64,000 nt of DNA from Peptococcaceae bacterium UBA4068. GTDB lineage: Bacteria; Bacillota; Dehalobacteriia; UBA4068. The notes under the pieces were generated by a model, which had not been told where the DNA came from, made no database searches, and saw nothing but the letters and a program-made list of their open reading frames with translations. The position numbers and the translations under genes were made by a program. Shown piece by piece: positions 28,625 to 39,620 of this stretch. The stretch spans positions 124,001-188,000 of the forward strand of contig DFZA01000009.1 in NCBI GenBank assembly GCA_002382665.1, given 5' to 3'. Position 1 is the stretch's first letter, and each line of letters starts with the position of its first letter.

Positions 28625-29182
28625 TTAAACTTCCATAATATCCTTTTCTTTTTTACTTAATACTTCATCTAAGCGTTTAATATATTTATCGGTAAGCTTT
28701 TGTGCATCATCGAGGGCTTTTTTACCCTCGTCTTCCGAGATATCCTTGGATTTCTCCAATGATTTAATATCATCGTTGACATCACGACGAATATTACGTA
28801 CAGCCACCTTGGATTCTTCTGTCTTTTTACTGCATGTCTTGACCAGTTCGCGGCGGCGTTCTTCTGTAAGCTGCGGCACGAGCAATCTGATTACCGCGCC
28901 GTCACTGGAAGGGGTAATGCCCAAGTCCGATTTAAGCAGAGCTTTCTCAATATTGGCAACCATATTCTTATCCCAAGGCTGGATAACAATTAAACGCGGT
29001 TCAGGACAGGAAATATTTGCAGTTTGGTTGAGCGCAGTCATTGTACCGTAATACTCAACCATGATCTTATCCAGCATAGATGGATTGGCCCGACCGGCCC
29101 TAAGGGAAGCAAAATCTTTGACTAATACTTCCACAACCTTTTCCATACGCGACCCAGTATCTTCAATCAGTTCTTTAAGCAT
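28625..29182 (-). CDS. frr: Ribosome recycling factor
   Basis: Splits the post-termination ribosome together with EF-G. 185 residues with typical segments: [63 protein letters not shown] and [14 protein letters not shown]. It overlaps the pyrH stop by 8 nt, the standard order in Bacillota. Confidence 0.97.
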   Translation of the reverse strand: MLKELIEDTGSRMEKVVEVLVKDFASLRAGRANPSMLDKIMVEYYGTMTALNQTANISCPEPRLIVIQPWDKNMVANIEKALLKSDLGITPSSDGAVIRLLVPQLTEERRRELVKTCSKKTEESKVAVRNIRRDVNDDIKSLEKSKDISEDEGKKALDDAQKLTDKYIKRLDEVLSKKEKDIMEV

Positions 29183-29900
29183 TATTTACACCTCCCACAT
29201 AAGTCCCGATATTTTCCCCGGTAACGGCTTTCAAAATATTGCCGTCAACGCTGATATTAAAAACAACTAAAGGAATATTATTATCCATACACAGTGAAGC
29301 AGCTGTTGCATCCATTACATGCAGCCCTTTATTGAGAATATCCATATAAGATAGTTTGCCAAAACGTTGAGCGGCGGGGTTCTGCTTAGGATCGCTGTCA
29401 TAGACACCGTCAACTTTTTTGGCCATCAATATCACATCGGCATCCATCTCCGCAGCACGCAGAGCCGCAGTTGTATCGGTAGAAAAATAGGGATTACCGG
29501 TCCCGGCCGCAAATATAACTACTCTGCCTTTTTCTAAATGGCGCAGAGCGCGGCGCCGGATATACGGCTCGGCAACTTGCCGCATTTCGATTGCCGATTG
29601 CACACGGCAAATTACATCTTCTTTTTCCAAGGCATCCTGCAATGCCAAAGCATTGATCACTGTAGCCAACATACCCATGTAATCCGCGGCAGCTCTGTCC
29701 ATACCTTTATTGCTACCGGAAATACCGCGCCAAATATTACCGCCGCCGACAACAATACAAACCTCTACGCCCAGCTTTACCACCTCGCGCAATTGCAGGG
29801 CGATATCGTTCAGTGTTTTGTGATCTAATCCATATCCCAGATCGCCGGCTAAGGATTCGCCGCTAATTTTAAGGATTACCCTTTTATACTTTGCCTGCAC
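29175..29900 (-). CDS. pyrH: Uridylate kinase
   Basis: A hexameric bacterial UMP kinase of the amino-acid kinase fold, 241 residues. [18 protein letters not shown] at the N terminus, [30 protein letters not shown], and the nucleotide-binding [22 protein letters not shown] are all present. Follows tsf and overlaps frr. Confidence 0.97.
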   Translation of the reverse strand: MQAKYKRVILKISGESLAGDLGYGLDHKTLNDIALQLREVVKLGVEVCIVVGGGNIWRGISGSNKGMDRAAADYMGMLATVINALALQDALEKEDVICRVQSAIEMRQVAEPYIRRRALRHLEKGRVVIFAAGTGNPYFSTDTTAALRAAEMDADVILMAKKVDGVYDSDPKQNPAAQRFGKLSYMDILNKGLHVMDATAASLCMDNNIPLVVFNISVDGNILKAVTGENIGTYVGGVNNA

Positions 29901-29931
29901 AGATCACATCTCCTTTACGCACAATTGTTGA

Positions 29932-30585
29932 TTAGGCATTTTTCTGATTCATGGCTGCAACCTCTTCGGCAAGATTGCATTGTTTTTTCTCTATGCCTTC
30001 ACCAACATGGAACCTGGCAAAACGGCGGATGGAAATATTCTCGCCGATCTTGGCAATTTGATCATTAACATAGTCTTGGACGGTTTTATCGTTATCCTTG
30101 ATATACTCCTGTTCAACAAGGCATGCTTGTTTATAAAACTTTTCCAGTCTGCCTTCGACGATTTTATCAACGATTTTCTCAGGTTTACCTTCATTGAGCG
30201 CCTGGGTGCGGGCAATATTTCTTTCCCTGTCCAATACTTCCTCGGAAACTTCCTCACGGCGCACATATTCGGGGGATGACGCAGCGATTTGCATAGCAAT
30301 ATCACGGCAGAATTCTTTATATTCAGGGGTTTTGGCCACAAAATCGGTTTCACAATTGATCTCGACAAGCACGCCAATGCGGCCGCCACCATGGATATAA
30401 GCTTCAACGATACCTTCGGCAGCAATTCTGCCTGCCTTCTTAGCCGCGGCAGCCAAACCTTTTTCTCTCAAAATATCAATGGCTTTCTCAACATCGCCAT
30501 TAGCATCATTCAGGGCATTTTTACAATCCATCATGCCTGCGCCGGTTCTCTCGCGCAGATCTTTTACCATTTGTGCAGTTATCAT
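29932..30585 (-). CDS. tsf: Elongation factor Ts (short form)
   Basis: The nucleotide exchange factor for EF-Tu. The N-terminal UBA-like domain ([19 protein letters not shown]) and core [19 protein letters not shown] are clear. The 217-residue length is the short form with a single core subdomain, as seen in some Clostridia and Negativicutes, rather than the roughly 290-residue Bacillus form. It follows rpsB with an attenuator-like hairpin between. Confidence 0.96.
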   Translation of the reverse strand: MITAQMVKDLRERTGAGMMDCKNALNDANGDVEKAIDILREKGLAAAAKKAGRIAAEGIVEAYIHGGGRIGVLVEINCETDFVAKTPEYKEFCRDIAMQIAASSPEYVRREEVSEEVLDRERNIARTQALNEGKPEKIVDKIVEGRLEKFYKQACLVEQEYIKDNDKTVQDYVNDQIAKIGENISIRRFARFHVGEGIEKKQCNLAEEVAAMNQKNA

Positions 30586-30642
30586 ATAATAATCCTCCTA
30601 TTAGAAATCTAATATATTACCTGTCCAATTCAGGCGGAATGT

Positions 30643-30668
30643 TAAAGGCAGGTTAAACCCTGCCTTTA
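30643..30668 (-). terminator. Attenuator-like hairpin between rpsB and tsf
   Basis: TAAAGGCAGG/CCTGCCTTTA forms a perfect stem with a 6-nt loop and a weak T tail on the minus strand. It probably gives partial termination, so rpsB is expressed above tsf. Confidence 0.55.
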
Positions 30669-30674
30669 CAAAAC

Positions 30675-31466
30675 TTACTGCGCCTGTTGCTGTTGACTTC
30701 CATTATCAACAGCTAACGCCAGATCTAAATTCTTTGGGGCGGCGTTTTCATCAACAGTTTCGTCATCGGCAGCAGCTACGTCAGCGCCCTGATTTGCTTC
30801 GATAATTGCGTCGGCCATTTTGGCGGCCAATAATTTGACGGCACGGATGGCGTCATCGTTGCCAGGGATAACATAATCGATCTCATCAGGGTCACAGTTG
30901 GTATCGACAATAGCAACGATCGGTATATGCAGCAAACGAGCTTCGGCAACTGCAATTCTTTCTTTACGAGGGTCAACGATAAATATAGCGCCCGGTAATT
31001 TCCGCATATCTTTAATGCCACCTAAAAAGCGATCAAGTTTAGTCTTTTCGGCACGCAACTTGGCGACTTCTTTTTTGGGCAAAACTTCAAAGGTTCCATC
31101 CTCTTCCATTCTTTCCAAAGAACGGAGATAATCAATACGCTTTTGGATGGTTTTAAAATTAGTCAGCATACCGCCGAGCCAACGTTCTTGGACATAATAT
31201 TGGCCGCAGCGTTCTGCTTCTTCCTTAATAGAATCCTGCGCCTGCTTTTTGGTACCGACAAACAGCACAGTTTTGCCATCCTCAGCTACACTTTTGATGA
31301 AATTATAAGCATCATCTACTTTGTGAACAGTTTTTTGCAGGTCTATGATATAGATACCATTACGTTCTGTGAAGATGTACTTAGCCATCTTCGGATTCCA
31401 GCGACGTGTCTGATGTCCGAAATGAACACCAGCCTCTAAAAGTTGTTTCATTGATATTACTGCCAT
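30675..31466 (-). CDS. rpsB: 30S ribosomal protein S2
   Basis: A 263-residue S2 protein. Typical segments: [64 protein letters not shown], and [26 protein letters not shown]. The C-terminal extension is acidic and glutamine-rich. It starts the rpsB-tsf-pyrH-frr run. Confidence 0.98.
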   Translation of the reverse strand: MAVISMKQLLEAGVHFGHQTRRWNPKMAKYIFTERNGIYIIDLQKTVHKVDDAYNFIKSVAEDGKTVLFVGTKKQAQDSIKEEAERCGQYYVQERWLGGMLTNFKTIQKRIDYLRSLERMEEDGTFEVLPKKEVAKLRAEKTKLDRFLGGIKDMRKLPGAIFIVDPRKERIAVAEARLLHIPIVAIVDTNCDPDEIDYVIPGNDDAIRAVKLLAAKMADAIIEANQGADVAAADDETVDENAAPKNLDLALAVDNGSQQQQAQ

Positions 31467-31621
31467 GATAGTTTCCTCCTAAATTTGTTTTTCCTCCGGC
31501 GTTAAATTATTACCCATCACCGCATACGATGACACAGGGAAAATACAAACCACGCCGTGTGTATTTAACACCACACTATATATTACAATAAATAAATTTA
31601 TATTGTCAAGAAGTTTCTTAA

Positions 31622-31880
31622 TGTCCACTGAACAAATCAAAACAGAAGCAATCGAAGAATGCGTTAACATTCTTTCGATTTCCGACGTTTTTAATTCCCC
31701 AAGTGCAAGGTTTTTGGATAACATCCCTAAAAACCTTGCACTTGGGGTGGCGCTTATTTTAGAAGCGCCGGTTCAGCGAGACATCAAAGAGTGCTGCACA
31801 GGTTGAAAACGGTGCGTTTTCAACCTGTTTCGCGGCTTCTGCCGCGTGAACAAACCGAAAATTGGTTTGTTCAGCAGACA
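31622..31880. repeat. MITE-like element built of nested palindromes
   Basis: This 259-bp stretch between hslU and rpsB is bounded by imperfect inverted repeats: TGTC-CA-CTGAACAAA on the left and the complement of TGTC-TG-CTGAACAAA on the right. Inside are at least six hairpins: arms at 31650-31678, a 19-bp arm at 31697-31747, and others at 31748-31769, 31799-31827, 31831-31845 and 31849-31871. A GTTCAGCGAGACA sequence inside (31771-31783) resembles the right end. No gene is present and no clear target-site duplication is visible. It looks like a non-autonomous mobile element or a large structured RNA. Confidence 0.6.
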
Positions 31881-31884
31881 CTAT

Positions 31885-33285
31885 TTACAAAATAAACCTG
31901 CTCAGGTCTTCATCCTTAGCAATATCGCTGAGTTTTTCATCAATATATGCTCTATCAATATCTACATTGCCGCTGACGCCTTCGGGCGCATTAAATAAGA
32001 ATTCCTCCAACACCTTTTCCAATATCGTATGCAGACGCCTGGCGCCGATATTTTCAGTATTGCTGTTGACCCGGTCAGCTATCTCGGCAATCGCATCAAT
32101 ACCGTCCTCGGTAAAGTTGATATTGACGCCGTCCACAGCCAATAGCGAAGTGTATTGTTTAATCAATGAATTGTGCGGTTCAAGCAATATCCTTCTTAAA
32201 TCGTCTTTACCTAAATTATCCAATTCCACACGAATCGGAAAACGTCCCTGTAACTCGGGGATCAAATCCGAAGGCTTAGCGACATGGAAAGCGCCGGCAG
32301 CAATAAACAGGACATAATCACTGCGCACAGGCCCGTACTTGGTCATCACCGTCGAACCCTCAACTATCGGCAAAATATCACGCTGAACCCCGCCGCGTGA
32401 GACATCGGGGCCGTTACCGCCTTCTCCGCCGGCAATTTTATCAATCTCATCTAAGAATACGATGCCTGATTGTTCGGCTCGTTCAATGCCTAACTGAGTT
32501 ACCTCGTCTTTATCAATCAATTTTTCGGCTTCTTCCTGAGTCAGCAGCCTTTTGGCCTCGCCGACGCTTACTTTACGTTTTTTACTCTTTTTCGGCATGA
32601 TACTGCCAAGGATACCGCTCATATCAATGCCCATTTCCTCCATACCAAAGCCAACATTGGCATTAGCCGCTTCCTCGACTTCAATTTCCACTGTTTCTTT
32701 ATCAAGTTCGCCATGGGAAAGCTTATCACGCAACCAAACCCGGCGGCGGCGCAATTCATCATCATGCTCGCGGGTAGTACTATCATCTTCATATGACGTC
32801 CTGTCGCTGCTGTTACGGTCAAAAAACGATGAAACGGCATTGCTTACTCTGCCCCTGCCGGGCAGCGGTGCCATAATATCAAGAATACGCAGCTCAGCAG
32901 CAGAGGAGGCTTTTTCTTCGACCTCACTCATCTTTTCTTCCCGCACCATACGGATTGAAGTTTCGACCAAATCACGGACAATTGATTCAACGTCGCGGCC
33001 GACATAGCCGACTTCAGTAAATTTAGTGGCTTCAACTTTGATAAACGGCGCATCAACCAGTTTTGCCAGACGGCGCGCTATCTCGGTCTTACCTACTCCG
33101 GTCGGACCGATCATAATGATGTTTTTCGGCACTATATCGTCCTGTAAATCTTTATCAAGTAGCCGACGCCGATAACGGTTGCGTAATACTACGGCAACGC
33201 AGTGTTTTGCTTCATCCTGCCCCACAATATATTTATCCAATTCCTCCACTATCTGACGGGGAGTCAATTCTTTCGGCTCTCTCAT
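31885..33285 (-). CDS. hslU: HslU ATPase subunit of the HslVU protease
   Basis: An AAA+ unfoldase that feeds proteins to the HslV peptidase, 466 residues. N terminus [34 protein letters not shown]; Walker [17 protein letters not shown]; Walker [13 protein letters not shown]; an I domain between (about 110-240). The C-terminal tail, which inserts into HslV, is SRFIL. It overlaps hslV by 4 nt. codY, which often follows in Bacillota, is absent here. Confidence 0.98.
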   Translation of the reverse strand: MREPKELTPRQIVEELDKYIVGQDEAKHCVAVVLRNRYRRRLLDKDLQDDIVPKNIIMIGPTGVGKTEIARRLAKLVDAPFIKVEATKFTEVGYVGRDVESIVRDLVETSIRMVREEKMSEVEEKASSAAELRILDIMAPLPGRGRVSNAVSSFFDRNSSDRTSYEDDSTTREHDDELRRRRVWLRDKLSHGELDKETVEIEVEEAANANVGFGMEEMGIDMSGILGSIMPKKSKKRKVSVGEAKRLLTQEEAEKLIDKDEVTQLGIERAEQSGIVFLDEIDKIAGGEGGNGPDVSRGGVQRDILPIVEGSTVMTKYGPVRSDYVLFIAAGAFHVAKPSDLIPELQGRFPIRVELDNLGKDDLRRILLEPHNSLIKQYTSLLAVDGVNINFTEDGIDAIAEIADRVNSNTENIGARRLHTILEKVLEEFLFNAPEGVSGNVDIDRAYIDEKLSDIAKDEDLSRFIL

Positions 33286-33827
33286 TTTTCGGCCTCCAAT
33301 TCTAAAACATTTATATTATGATTCGTATATACGCAAATATCGGCAGCAATATGCAGCGACTGCTCAACGATTTGCGCCGGCGTCATCTCCGTTGCGATGG
33401 TAAATGCTCTTGCCGCCGCCAACGCATAATTACCGCCGGAACCGATCGCTGCGATATTATCATCAGGTTCCACCACTTCGCCGGTACCGGAAACAATCAG
33501 TAACTTATCCGTCGAGGCAACTATCAGCATTGCTTCCAATTGGCGTAAGTATTTATCCGTACGCCATTGTTTGGCTAATTCTACGGCAGCCCGTTCCAGA
33601 TTCCCGCCATACTCCTCCAATTTAGTTTCAAATTTTTCAAACAAAGTAAAAGCATCAGCTACCGAGCCGGCAAATCCGGCTACTATTTTACCGCCAAACA
33701 GCCGTCGCACTTTGCGCGCACCTTGTTTCATAATTGTTGTGTTACCCATCGTCACCTGGCCGTCACCGGCAATAGCCACTTTATTTCCCCGGCGAACAGC
33801 AATAATAGTTGTTGCTTGTAAGTCCAT
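33282..33827 (-). CDS. hslV: HslV peptidase subunit of the HslVU protease
   Basis: An N-terminal threonine peptidase forming a double hexamer, 181 residues. After a short leader (MDLQA) comes the catalytic [46 protein letters not shown] and [14 protein letters not shown] follow. It is downstream of xerC by 12 nt and overlaps hslU. Confidence 0.97.
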   Translation of the reverse strand: MDLQATTIIAVRRGNKVAIAGDGQVTMGNTTIMKQGARKVRRLFGGKIVAGFAGSVADAFTLFEKFETKLEEYGGNLERAAVELAKQWRTDKYLRQLEAMLIVASTDKLLIVSGTGEVVEPDDNIAAIGSGGNYALAAARAFTIATEMTPAQIVEQSLHIAADICVYTNHNINVLELEAEK

Positions 33828-33839
33828 AATATTCCTCCT

Positions 33840-34736
33840 TTACGCTCTGGGGTGAGTATGGTCATATACTTCCCGCATCCTGCTTCGCGTCACATGCGTA
33901 TAAATCTGTGTCGTATCCAATTTCACATGTCCCAACAGTTCCTGCACCGAACGAAGATCCGCTCCGTTATCAAGCAAATGTGTCGCAAAAGAATGGCGCA
34001 ATGTATGCGGCGAAATATGCTTGATCAGCGATATTTGCTCAGTGTATTTATTAATAAAGTTACGAATGCTGCGGTCGCTAAGCCTGCCGCCGCGTAGATT
34101 CAAGAATAAAGGTTGTTGTTTATCGTTATTAATACCAAGTTCCTCGCGCATTGCCAGATAGCGGTCAACAACATTGATAGCCTCCAGGCCAATCGGCACT
34201 ATTCGCTCTTTTGCGCCTTTACCGAAAACCCGTACATATCCAACATCATGTTCGATGCTGCCGCAATCCAGCGACGTCAATTCACTGACACGCAGCCCGC
34301 ATCCATAGAGAACCTCCAAAATTGCTTTATCCCTTCGTCCGCCCAGGGATTCATCAGGTGCATTTAGCAAAGCATCTACTTCTTCATAATAGAGAAAATG
34401 TGGCAGTAATTTGTCACGTTTGGGCGAAGCAACAGCTTGCGCCGGATTAAGATCGGCATATTCTTCCCGGCACAAAAAACGGTAAAATGAACGGATTGCC
34501 GTTAAATGACGGGCAATGCTGTTTTTTTGTAAACCATGGTGTCGCAACGAAGCAATGTAATTACGCATACTGATGCTGTCTGCCGCGGCAATATCAATAT
34601 TGTTCTGCTCAACCCCCTGCTCAACAGCAAGCCAAGCTAAAAAATGACTGACATCCTCCTGATATGCCTTGAGCGTCAGTGCCGAGGCGTTTCGTTCGAT
34701 TTGCAGATAGCGGAGAAATTGTTTTAACAAATCCAT
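33840..34736 (-). CDS. xerC: Tyrosine recombinase XerC/XerD type
   Basis: A site-specific recombinase, here most likely the chromosome-dimer resolvase because of its fixed place beside hslVU. The N-terminal SAM-like core-binding domain covers [27 protein letters not shown]. The catalytic R-K-H-R-H-Y residues are in [40 protein letters not shown] and [16 protein letters not shown]. The start at MDLLKQF (298 residues) follows GAGGTT. Confidence 0.9.
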   Translation of the reverse strand: MDLLKQFLRYLQIERNASALTLKAYQEDVSHFLAWLAVEQGVEQNNIDIAAADSISMRNYIASLRHHGLQKNSIARHLTAIRSFYRFLCREEYADLNPAQAVASPKRDKLLPHFLYYEEVDALLNAPDESLGGRRDKAILEVLYGCGLRVSELTSLDCGSIEHDVGYVRVFGKGAKERIVPIGLEAINVVDRYLAMREELGINNDKQQPLFLNLRGGRLSDRSIRNFINKYTEQISLIKHISPHTLRHSFATHLLDNGADLRSVQELLGHVKLDTTQIYTHVTRSRMREVYDHTHPRA

Positions 34737-34899
34737 TAATTCATTAACCTCAAATTGATAGCGTATAATACTCACTCTGACATTTCCCAATATCGCTGCT
34801 AGCCAATCACCTGTCTGCCTCTGTTACTATCAACCAAAAATCCTAAATATCCGCTTCATTCTCCCCAAACCCAGCCCCGCTGCCGATCGGTCTAATCCA

Positions 34900-36222
34900 T
34901 TAACTTATTACATTAAACGCTTGCGGATTAGCGGCAATAAAGCTTATTAGCTCAGCTATAGAACGTTCGGCGATTTGCAGATTTTTCTGCTTTTTATCAC
35001 GGATTTTTTGCCCGAGTGGCGGCAACAGTCCAAAATTAACGTTCATCGGCTGGAAATTGCCTGTAGCAGTAGTAATATACCTGAGCAATCCGCCCAAAGC
35101 CGTCAACGGCGGGAAAACCAACGGCTCCTTCCCCTGCGCTAACAGTGCTCCGTTTATGCCAGCAGCCAATCCGCAGGCCGCTGATTCCACATAACCTTCA
35201 ACACCGGTAATCTGGCCGGCAAAAAGCAGATTTATTCGCTGCTTTAGTTGCAAGGCATTGTTAAGCAGGAGCGGAGAATTTATATACGTATTTTTATGCA
35301 TCTGTCCGTATCTTAAAAACTCAGCCATTTCTAATCCAGTTATCAGGTGAAACACCCGTTCCTGCTCTCCCCGTTTCAGCCTCGTCTGAAATCCAACCAT
35401 ATTAAACATGGTCGCACCTGCATCATCCTGTCGCAATTGCACAACCGCATATGGTTCTTTCCCCTGATACTCCAACCCCACCGGTTTTAACGGCCCAAAG
35501 CGCATCGTATCATATCCGCAAGCCGCCATTGCTTCAATAGGCATACAACCGGAAAATAGTTTTTGCTTCTCAAAATCCTTAAGTGGATACAATTCTGCTG
35601 CTAATATTTCCTGATAAAAAAGCTGATATTGCTCCTTGTCAAGCGGACAGTTTATATAATCATCACCGTTCCCTTTCCCATACCGAGAAGCAAAAAAGAC
35701 TTTCTCCATATCAATGCTGTCTTTAGCAACAATCGGTGCGATAGCATCATGGAAATAGAGCATTTCTCCACCAACAATTTCCGCAATAGATTCGCTCAAA
35801 GCCGGAGAAACCAACGGCCCTGCCGCTATTATTGTTAAACCATCAGGAATAGTCAACACCTGTTCCTTAACGATATTGACCAAGGGATTTGCGTTTAACT
35901 CTGCCTCTATATAATCGGAAAACATTTTACGGTCTACCGCCAGCGCGCCACCTGCCGGAACTCGCGCAACTAATGCAGCACGGATAATCAATGAGTCCAT
36001 TAGCCGCATTTCTTCCTTGAGCAAACCAACTGCAGATTCCATGCCATAAGCGCGCAGGGAATTACTGCAAACCAGTTCGGCAAAACCACTACCTTTATGG
36101 GCCGGAGTCATTTGCTGGGGACGCATTTCATATAGTTTCACCGGTATTCCACGCAAAGCTGCTTGATAGGCTGCTTCCGTTCCGGCTAAACCGGCCCCGA
36201 TAATATTTATGCTTTCATCCAT
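34900..36222 (-). CDS. trmFO: Folate-dependent tRNA-m5U54 methyltransferase TrmFO
   Basis: A flavoprotein that makes ribothymidine at tRNA position 54 using methylene-tetrahydrofolate. FAD-binding N terminus: INIIGAGLAGTEAAYQAALRGIPVKLYEMR. The conserved region ELVCSNSLRA holds a catalytic Cys; MPIEAMAACGYDTMRFGPLKPVGL and GQITGVEGYVESAACGL follow. 440 residues. It follows topA by 3 nt. Confidence 0.97.
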   Translation of the reverse strand: MDESINIIGAGLAGTEAAYQAALRGIPVKLYEMRPQQMTPAHKGSGFAELVCSNSLRAYGMESAVGLLKEEMRLMDSLIIRAALVARVPAGGALAVDRKMFSDYIEAELNANPLVNIVKEQVLTIPDGLTIIAAGPLVSPALSESIAEIVGGEMLYFHDAIAPIVAKDSIDMEKVFFASRYGKGNGDDYINCPLDKEQYQLFYQEILAAELYPLKDFEKQKLFSGCMPIEAMAACGYDTMRFGPLKPVGLEYQGKEPYAVVQLRQDDAGATMFNMVGFQTRLKRGEQERVFHLITGLEMAEFLRYGQMHKNTYINSPLLLNNALQLKQRINLLFAGQITGVEGYVESAACGLAAGINGALLAQGKEPLVFPPLTALGGLLRYITTATGNFQPMNVNFGLLPPLGQKIRDKKQKNLQIAERSIAELISFIAANPQAFNVIS

Positions 36223-36225
36223 CTG

Positions 36226-38427
36226 TTAAGCCTCGGTTTTTTTGTTATTTTTGCCTCGTCGCACCGGAGGTTTTGATTTTTGATTTGCACTGTTGTTTTC
36301 TTTTTGTTTTCTTCCTCGGCGCGTTGGCAGCTTCTCCCCATCGGCGCCAAGCTTTTGGCGTGTAGGACAGTCCTTATTCGGACAAATAATCAATGTTTGT
36401 CCGTCGCGTCCCACCTTTTGTGTTAATTGATAACCGCAGCTTTCGCATTTTGTTTCGATCGGTAAATCCCAAGAAACAAATGAGCATTTAGGGTAATTGT
36501 CGCAACCATAAAATATTCTTCCGGAACGGCTTTTTCGTTGAACAATATTACCACCGCAAGCCAGACATTTAATATCTAAAGATTTTGTAATAGCTTTGGT
36601 ATTACGGCATTCGGGAAAACCTGAACAAGCTAAAAACCGACCATAACGACCCATGCGATATACCATTGGTTTACCGCATTTCTCGCAGATCTCACCTGAC
36701 TCTTCGGGAGTAATAACAACTTTCTCTATTTCTTGCTCGGCATGACTTAAAGTATCGGCAAACGGTACATAAAAATCGCTGAGTACATTAACCCAATCAG
36801 CGTTTCCTTCTGCTATCATATCTAAACTTTTTTCTAGATTAGCGGTAAATTCAACATTAATAATATTTGTAAAATATTCCTTCATTAGATCAACAACAAG
36901 TACGCCTAATTCTGTGGGGTATAGCTGTTTTTCCTCTCGCACTACATAACAGCGGGCTAATATAGTATCAATTATGGGCGCATATGTGCTGGGACGACCT
37001 ATACCAAGCTCTTCCAATGATTTAATTAACATCGCTTCAGAATAACGAACTGGTGGCTGTGTAAAATGTTGTTTAGGTTCAAAACTGTTAAGCGGCAATA
37101 TTTCACCGTTGCTAACCGGAGCAATTTTACCTTCTTCCTCTCGTTCCTTATCCTTATCTTTTTCGTCCTTACCCTCGGTATAGACCTGCGTAAACCCAGG
37201 GAAGCGAACAATACTGCCGCTGGCTGAGAAGGTAAATTCACCTGCTTTAACACTGACGCTTGTTACATCAAGAATGGCTGCCGCCATTTGACTGGCCACA
37301 AAACGTTCCCAAATTAACTTATATAACTTATATTGTTGAACAGTTAAAAACGGTTTAAGCATTGATGGCGTACGGTCAACTGAAGTAGGTCTAATAGCCT
37401 CATGTGCATTTTGAATATTTGTTCCTGCATTATTAAAAATATTTGGCTTCGCGGGTACAAATTCTTTTCCATATTTAGCTTCAATAAAAGCACGTGCATT
37501 GGCTTGCGCTTCATCAGAAATACGCATTGAATCTGTACGCATATAAGAAATAAGACCGGTTACGGTGCCACCTACAGCAATTCCTTCATAAAGCTGTTGG
37601 GCTGTTTGCATTGTTTTCTTAGCCATCATACCCAGACGTCGCGAGGCCTCCTGCTGCATACTGCTGGTAGTAAAAGGTGGTGACGGGTTCTTTTTCTTCT
37701 CTTTTATTTGGACAGAATCTACTACATACTCAAGGCCTGATAATTTAGATATAACTTTATCAACTTCACTTTGATTTGCCAATTTCGCCTTATTTTTACC
37801 GATTTTAGTTAATCTAGCAACAAGTTCTCCTGTACCAGCCTTTAGGTGAGCAAATACTGTCCAATACTCTTCCGAAACAAATTCTTTAATTTCGTTTTCA
37901 CGATCACAAATTAACCGTACGGCAACTGATTGAACACGTCCAGCTGATAAACCTTTTTTAACCTTTTTCCATAATAACGGACTGATCCCATAACCAACAA
38001 GTCGGTCCAAAATTCGCCGCGCCTGTTGTGCTTCAACCATGCACATATCAATCGGCAGTGGACATTGTACGGAATCTTTGATTGCTTTATCGGTAATCTC
38101 ATTAAAACGAATTCGGCAGTCCTTTTCATCAACATTTAAATATTGCTGTAAATGCCAGGCTATTGCCTCTCCCTCTCTATCAGGGTCGCTAGCAAGTAAT
38201 ATGCGATCAGCCTTTTTAGCCTCGTCTTTTAATACCTTTATAACATCACCTTTTCCGCGAATAGTGATATAATGCGGTGCAAAGTCATGATCAATGTCAA
38301 CTCCCATTGAGCTTTTAGGCAAATCACGAATATGCCCCATACAAGAACGAACAGTATAATTCTTGCCCAAAAATTTTTCAATAGTTTTTGCCTTAGTAGG
38401 TGATTCGACGATAATCAGAGTCTTCAT
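36226..38427 (-). CDS. topA: DNA topoisomerase I
   Basis: A type IA topoisomerase that relaxes negative supercoils, 733 residues. TOPRIM motifs: LIIVESPTKAKTIEKFLG and LASDPDREGEAIAWHL. Active-site Tyr: ISYMRTDSMRI. Three C-terminal four-Cys zinc ribbons are present (CEKCGKPMVYRMGRYGRFLAC, about 590; CLACGG..GC; CESCG..CPNKDC), then a very basic tail. Located between dprA and trmFO as usual. Confidence 0.97.
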   Translation of the reverse strand: MKTLIIVESPTKAKTIEKFLGKNYTVRSCMGHIRDLPKSSMGVDIDHDFAPHYITIRGKGDVIKVLKDEAKKADRILLASDPDREGEAIAWHLQQYLNVDEKDCRIRFNEITDKAIKDSVQCPLPIDMCMVEAQQARRILDRLVGYGISPLLWKKVKKGLSAGRVQSVAVRLICDRENEIKEFVSEEYWTVFAHLKAGTGELVARLTKIGKNKAKLANQSEVDKVISKLSGLEYVVDSVQIKEKKKNPSPPFTTSSMQQEASRRLGMMAKKTMQTAQQLYEGIAVGGTVTGLISYMRTDSMRISDEAQANARAFIEAKYGKEFVPAKPNIFNNAGTNIQNAHEAIRPTSVDRTPSMLKPFLTVQQYKLYKLIWERFVASQMAAAILDVTSVSVKAGEFTFSASGSIVRFPGFTQVYTEGKDEKDKDKEREEEGKIAPVSNGEILPLNSFEPKQHFTQPPVRYSEAMLIKSLEELGIGRPSTYAPIIDTILARCYVVREEKQLYPTELGVLVVDLMKEYFTNIINVEFTANLEKSLDMIAEGNADWVNVLSDFYVPFADTLSHAEQEIEKVVITPEESGEICEKCGKPMVYRMGRYGRFLACSGFPECRNTKAITKSLDIKCLACGGNIVQRKSRSGRIFYGCDNYPKCSFVSWDLPIETKCESCGYQLTQKVGRDGQTLIICPNKDCPTRQKLGADGEKLPTRRGRKQKENNSANQKSKPPVRRGKNNKKTEA

Positions 38428-38464
38428 GAAATTTATATGCCCTCCTAGTTACTTGCTTAGTTTA

Positions 38465-39607
38465 TTATAATTTATGTCTTGTAAATAAAGCATAATAGCA
38501 TTGGTTAGCATCTTTAGCTATCAAGCCTCTTAGTTCCAATAATAACAACATCGTACTTAGTTTTGCATATTCCCAGCCGCTAATCATTTGTAATTTTTCA
38601 ACACTGATTGGTTCAATCATTTTTGCCAGGATAACACGCTCATCTTTTGTTAAAGTACTATTATCTATATCTTCATCATTTTTATCCGACACTATTACTC
38701 GTTGCGGCAACAAACATATATCATCTAAATAAACATTTACGATATCATCTGCCTCTGTAACGACAATTGCTCCTTGTTTAAGTAAATTATTAGTGCCATA
38801 GCAATTTTCTTGATTAATGTTGCCCGGCACGGCAAAAACATCCCTGCCTTGTTCAAGCGCAAAATCAACTGTGCGTAATGTGCCGCTTTTATGTCCGGCT
38901 TCAATAACAACTACGCCGCGACTCAAACCACTGATAATACGATTACGTAAAGGAAAATTATGTGGCAATGGTTCCATGCCCAAAGGCTGTTCGCTAATTA
39001 CCGCGCCATTTTTGATAATTTGCTGATACAGAATATTATTTTCTCTCGGATAGACGACATCAATCCCTGATCCGAGAATAGCGATTGTCCGTCCGCCAGC
39101 CGCTAATGCGGCCTGGTGACAAACAGAATCAATGCCGCGTGCCATACCGCTGACAACCGTTATGCCTTGAACACTCAAATCGTGTGCAAGCATTTGGCCA
39201 ACCTGGCGACCGTAAGCGGTGGCGCGACGGGAACCGATCATCGCTATACATAAGTCATTATCGGCCGGGAGGGTGCCGCGGTAAAATAGTAATGGCGGCG
39301 GGTTGTGAATGTTTTTGAGGAATCGCGGATAGGTTGCCTCATAAATGGATAATAAATGGGCATCAGCATCAAGAAACCGCTGGTAGAGGCATTCTAAATC
39401 GATCGCGCCCTTTTTATAGGTTAGCTCTAAAATTGATTGATTATCACAGCCTTCAATTTGCTGCCAGTTGCCGCTGTCCTGCCAGGCGGCAACGGCATCG
39501 CCGCCGTAAAAATCCAGCACTTTTTTCAACGATGTATTTGCTGCGCCAAATAAGCTATGAATGGCTAATAAGCAGGCAGTTTGTTCTGATTGTTCAGTTT
39601 GTTCCAT
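38465..39607 (-). CDS. dprA: DNA-processing protein DprA
   Basis: DprA loads RecA on incoming single-stranded DNA during transformation. The Rossmann-like core is clear: IAMIGSRRATAYGRQVGQMLAHDLS, VVSGMARGIDSVCHQAALAAGGRTIAILGSGIDVVYPREN, and EQGRDVFAVPGNINQENCYGTNNLLKQGA. A C-terminal winged helix closes it (ILAKMIEPISVEKLQMIS). With comF and a ComFB-like gene in the window, natural competence is possible, but dprA is widespread. Confidence 0.95.
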   Translation of the reverse strand: MEQTEQSEQTACLLAIHSLFGAANTSLKKVLDFYGGDAVAAWQDSGNWQQIEGCDNQSILELTYKKGAIDLECLYQRFLDADAHLLSIYEATYPRFLKNIHNPPPLLFYRGTLPADNDLCIAMIGSRRATAYGRQVGQMLAHDLSVQGITVVSGMARGIDSVCHQAALAAGGRTIAILGSGIDVVYPRENNILYQQIIKNGAVISEQPLGMEPLPHNFPLRNRIISGLSRGVVVIEAGHKSGTLRTVDFALEQGRDVFAVPGNINQENCYGTNNLLKQGAIVVTEADDIVNVYLDDICLLPQRVIVSDKNDEDIDNSTLTKDERVILAKMIEPISVEKLQMISGWEYAKLSTMLLLLELRGLIAKDANQCYYALFTRHKL

Positions 39608-39620
39608 AAACAATTCTCCT

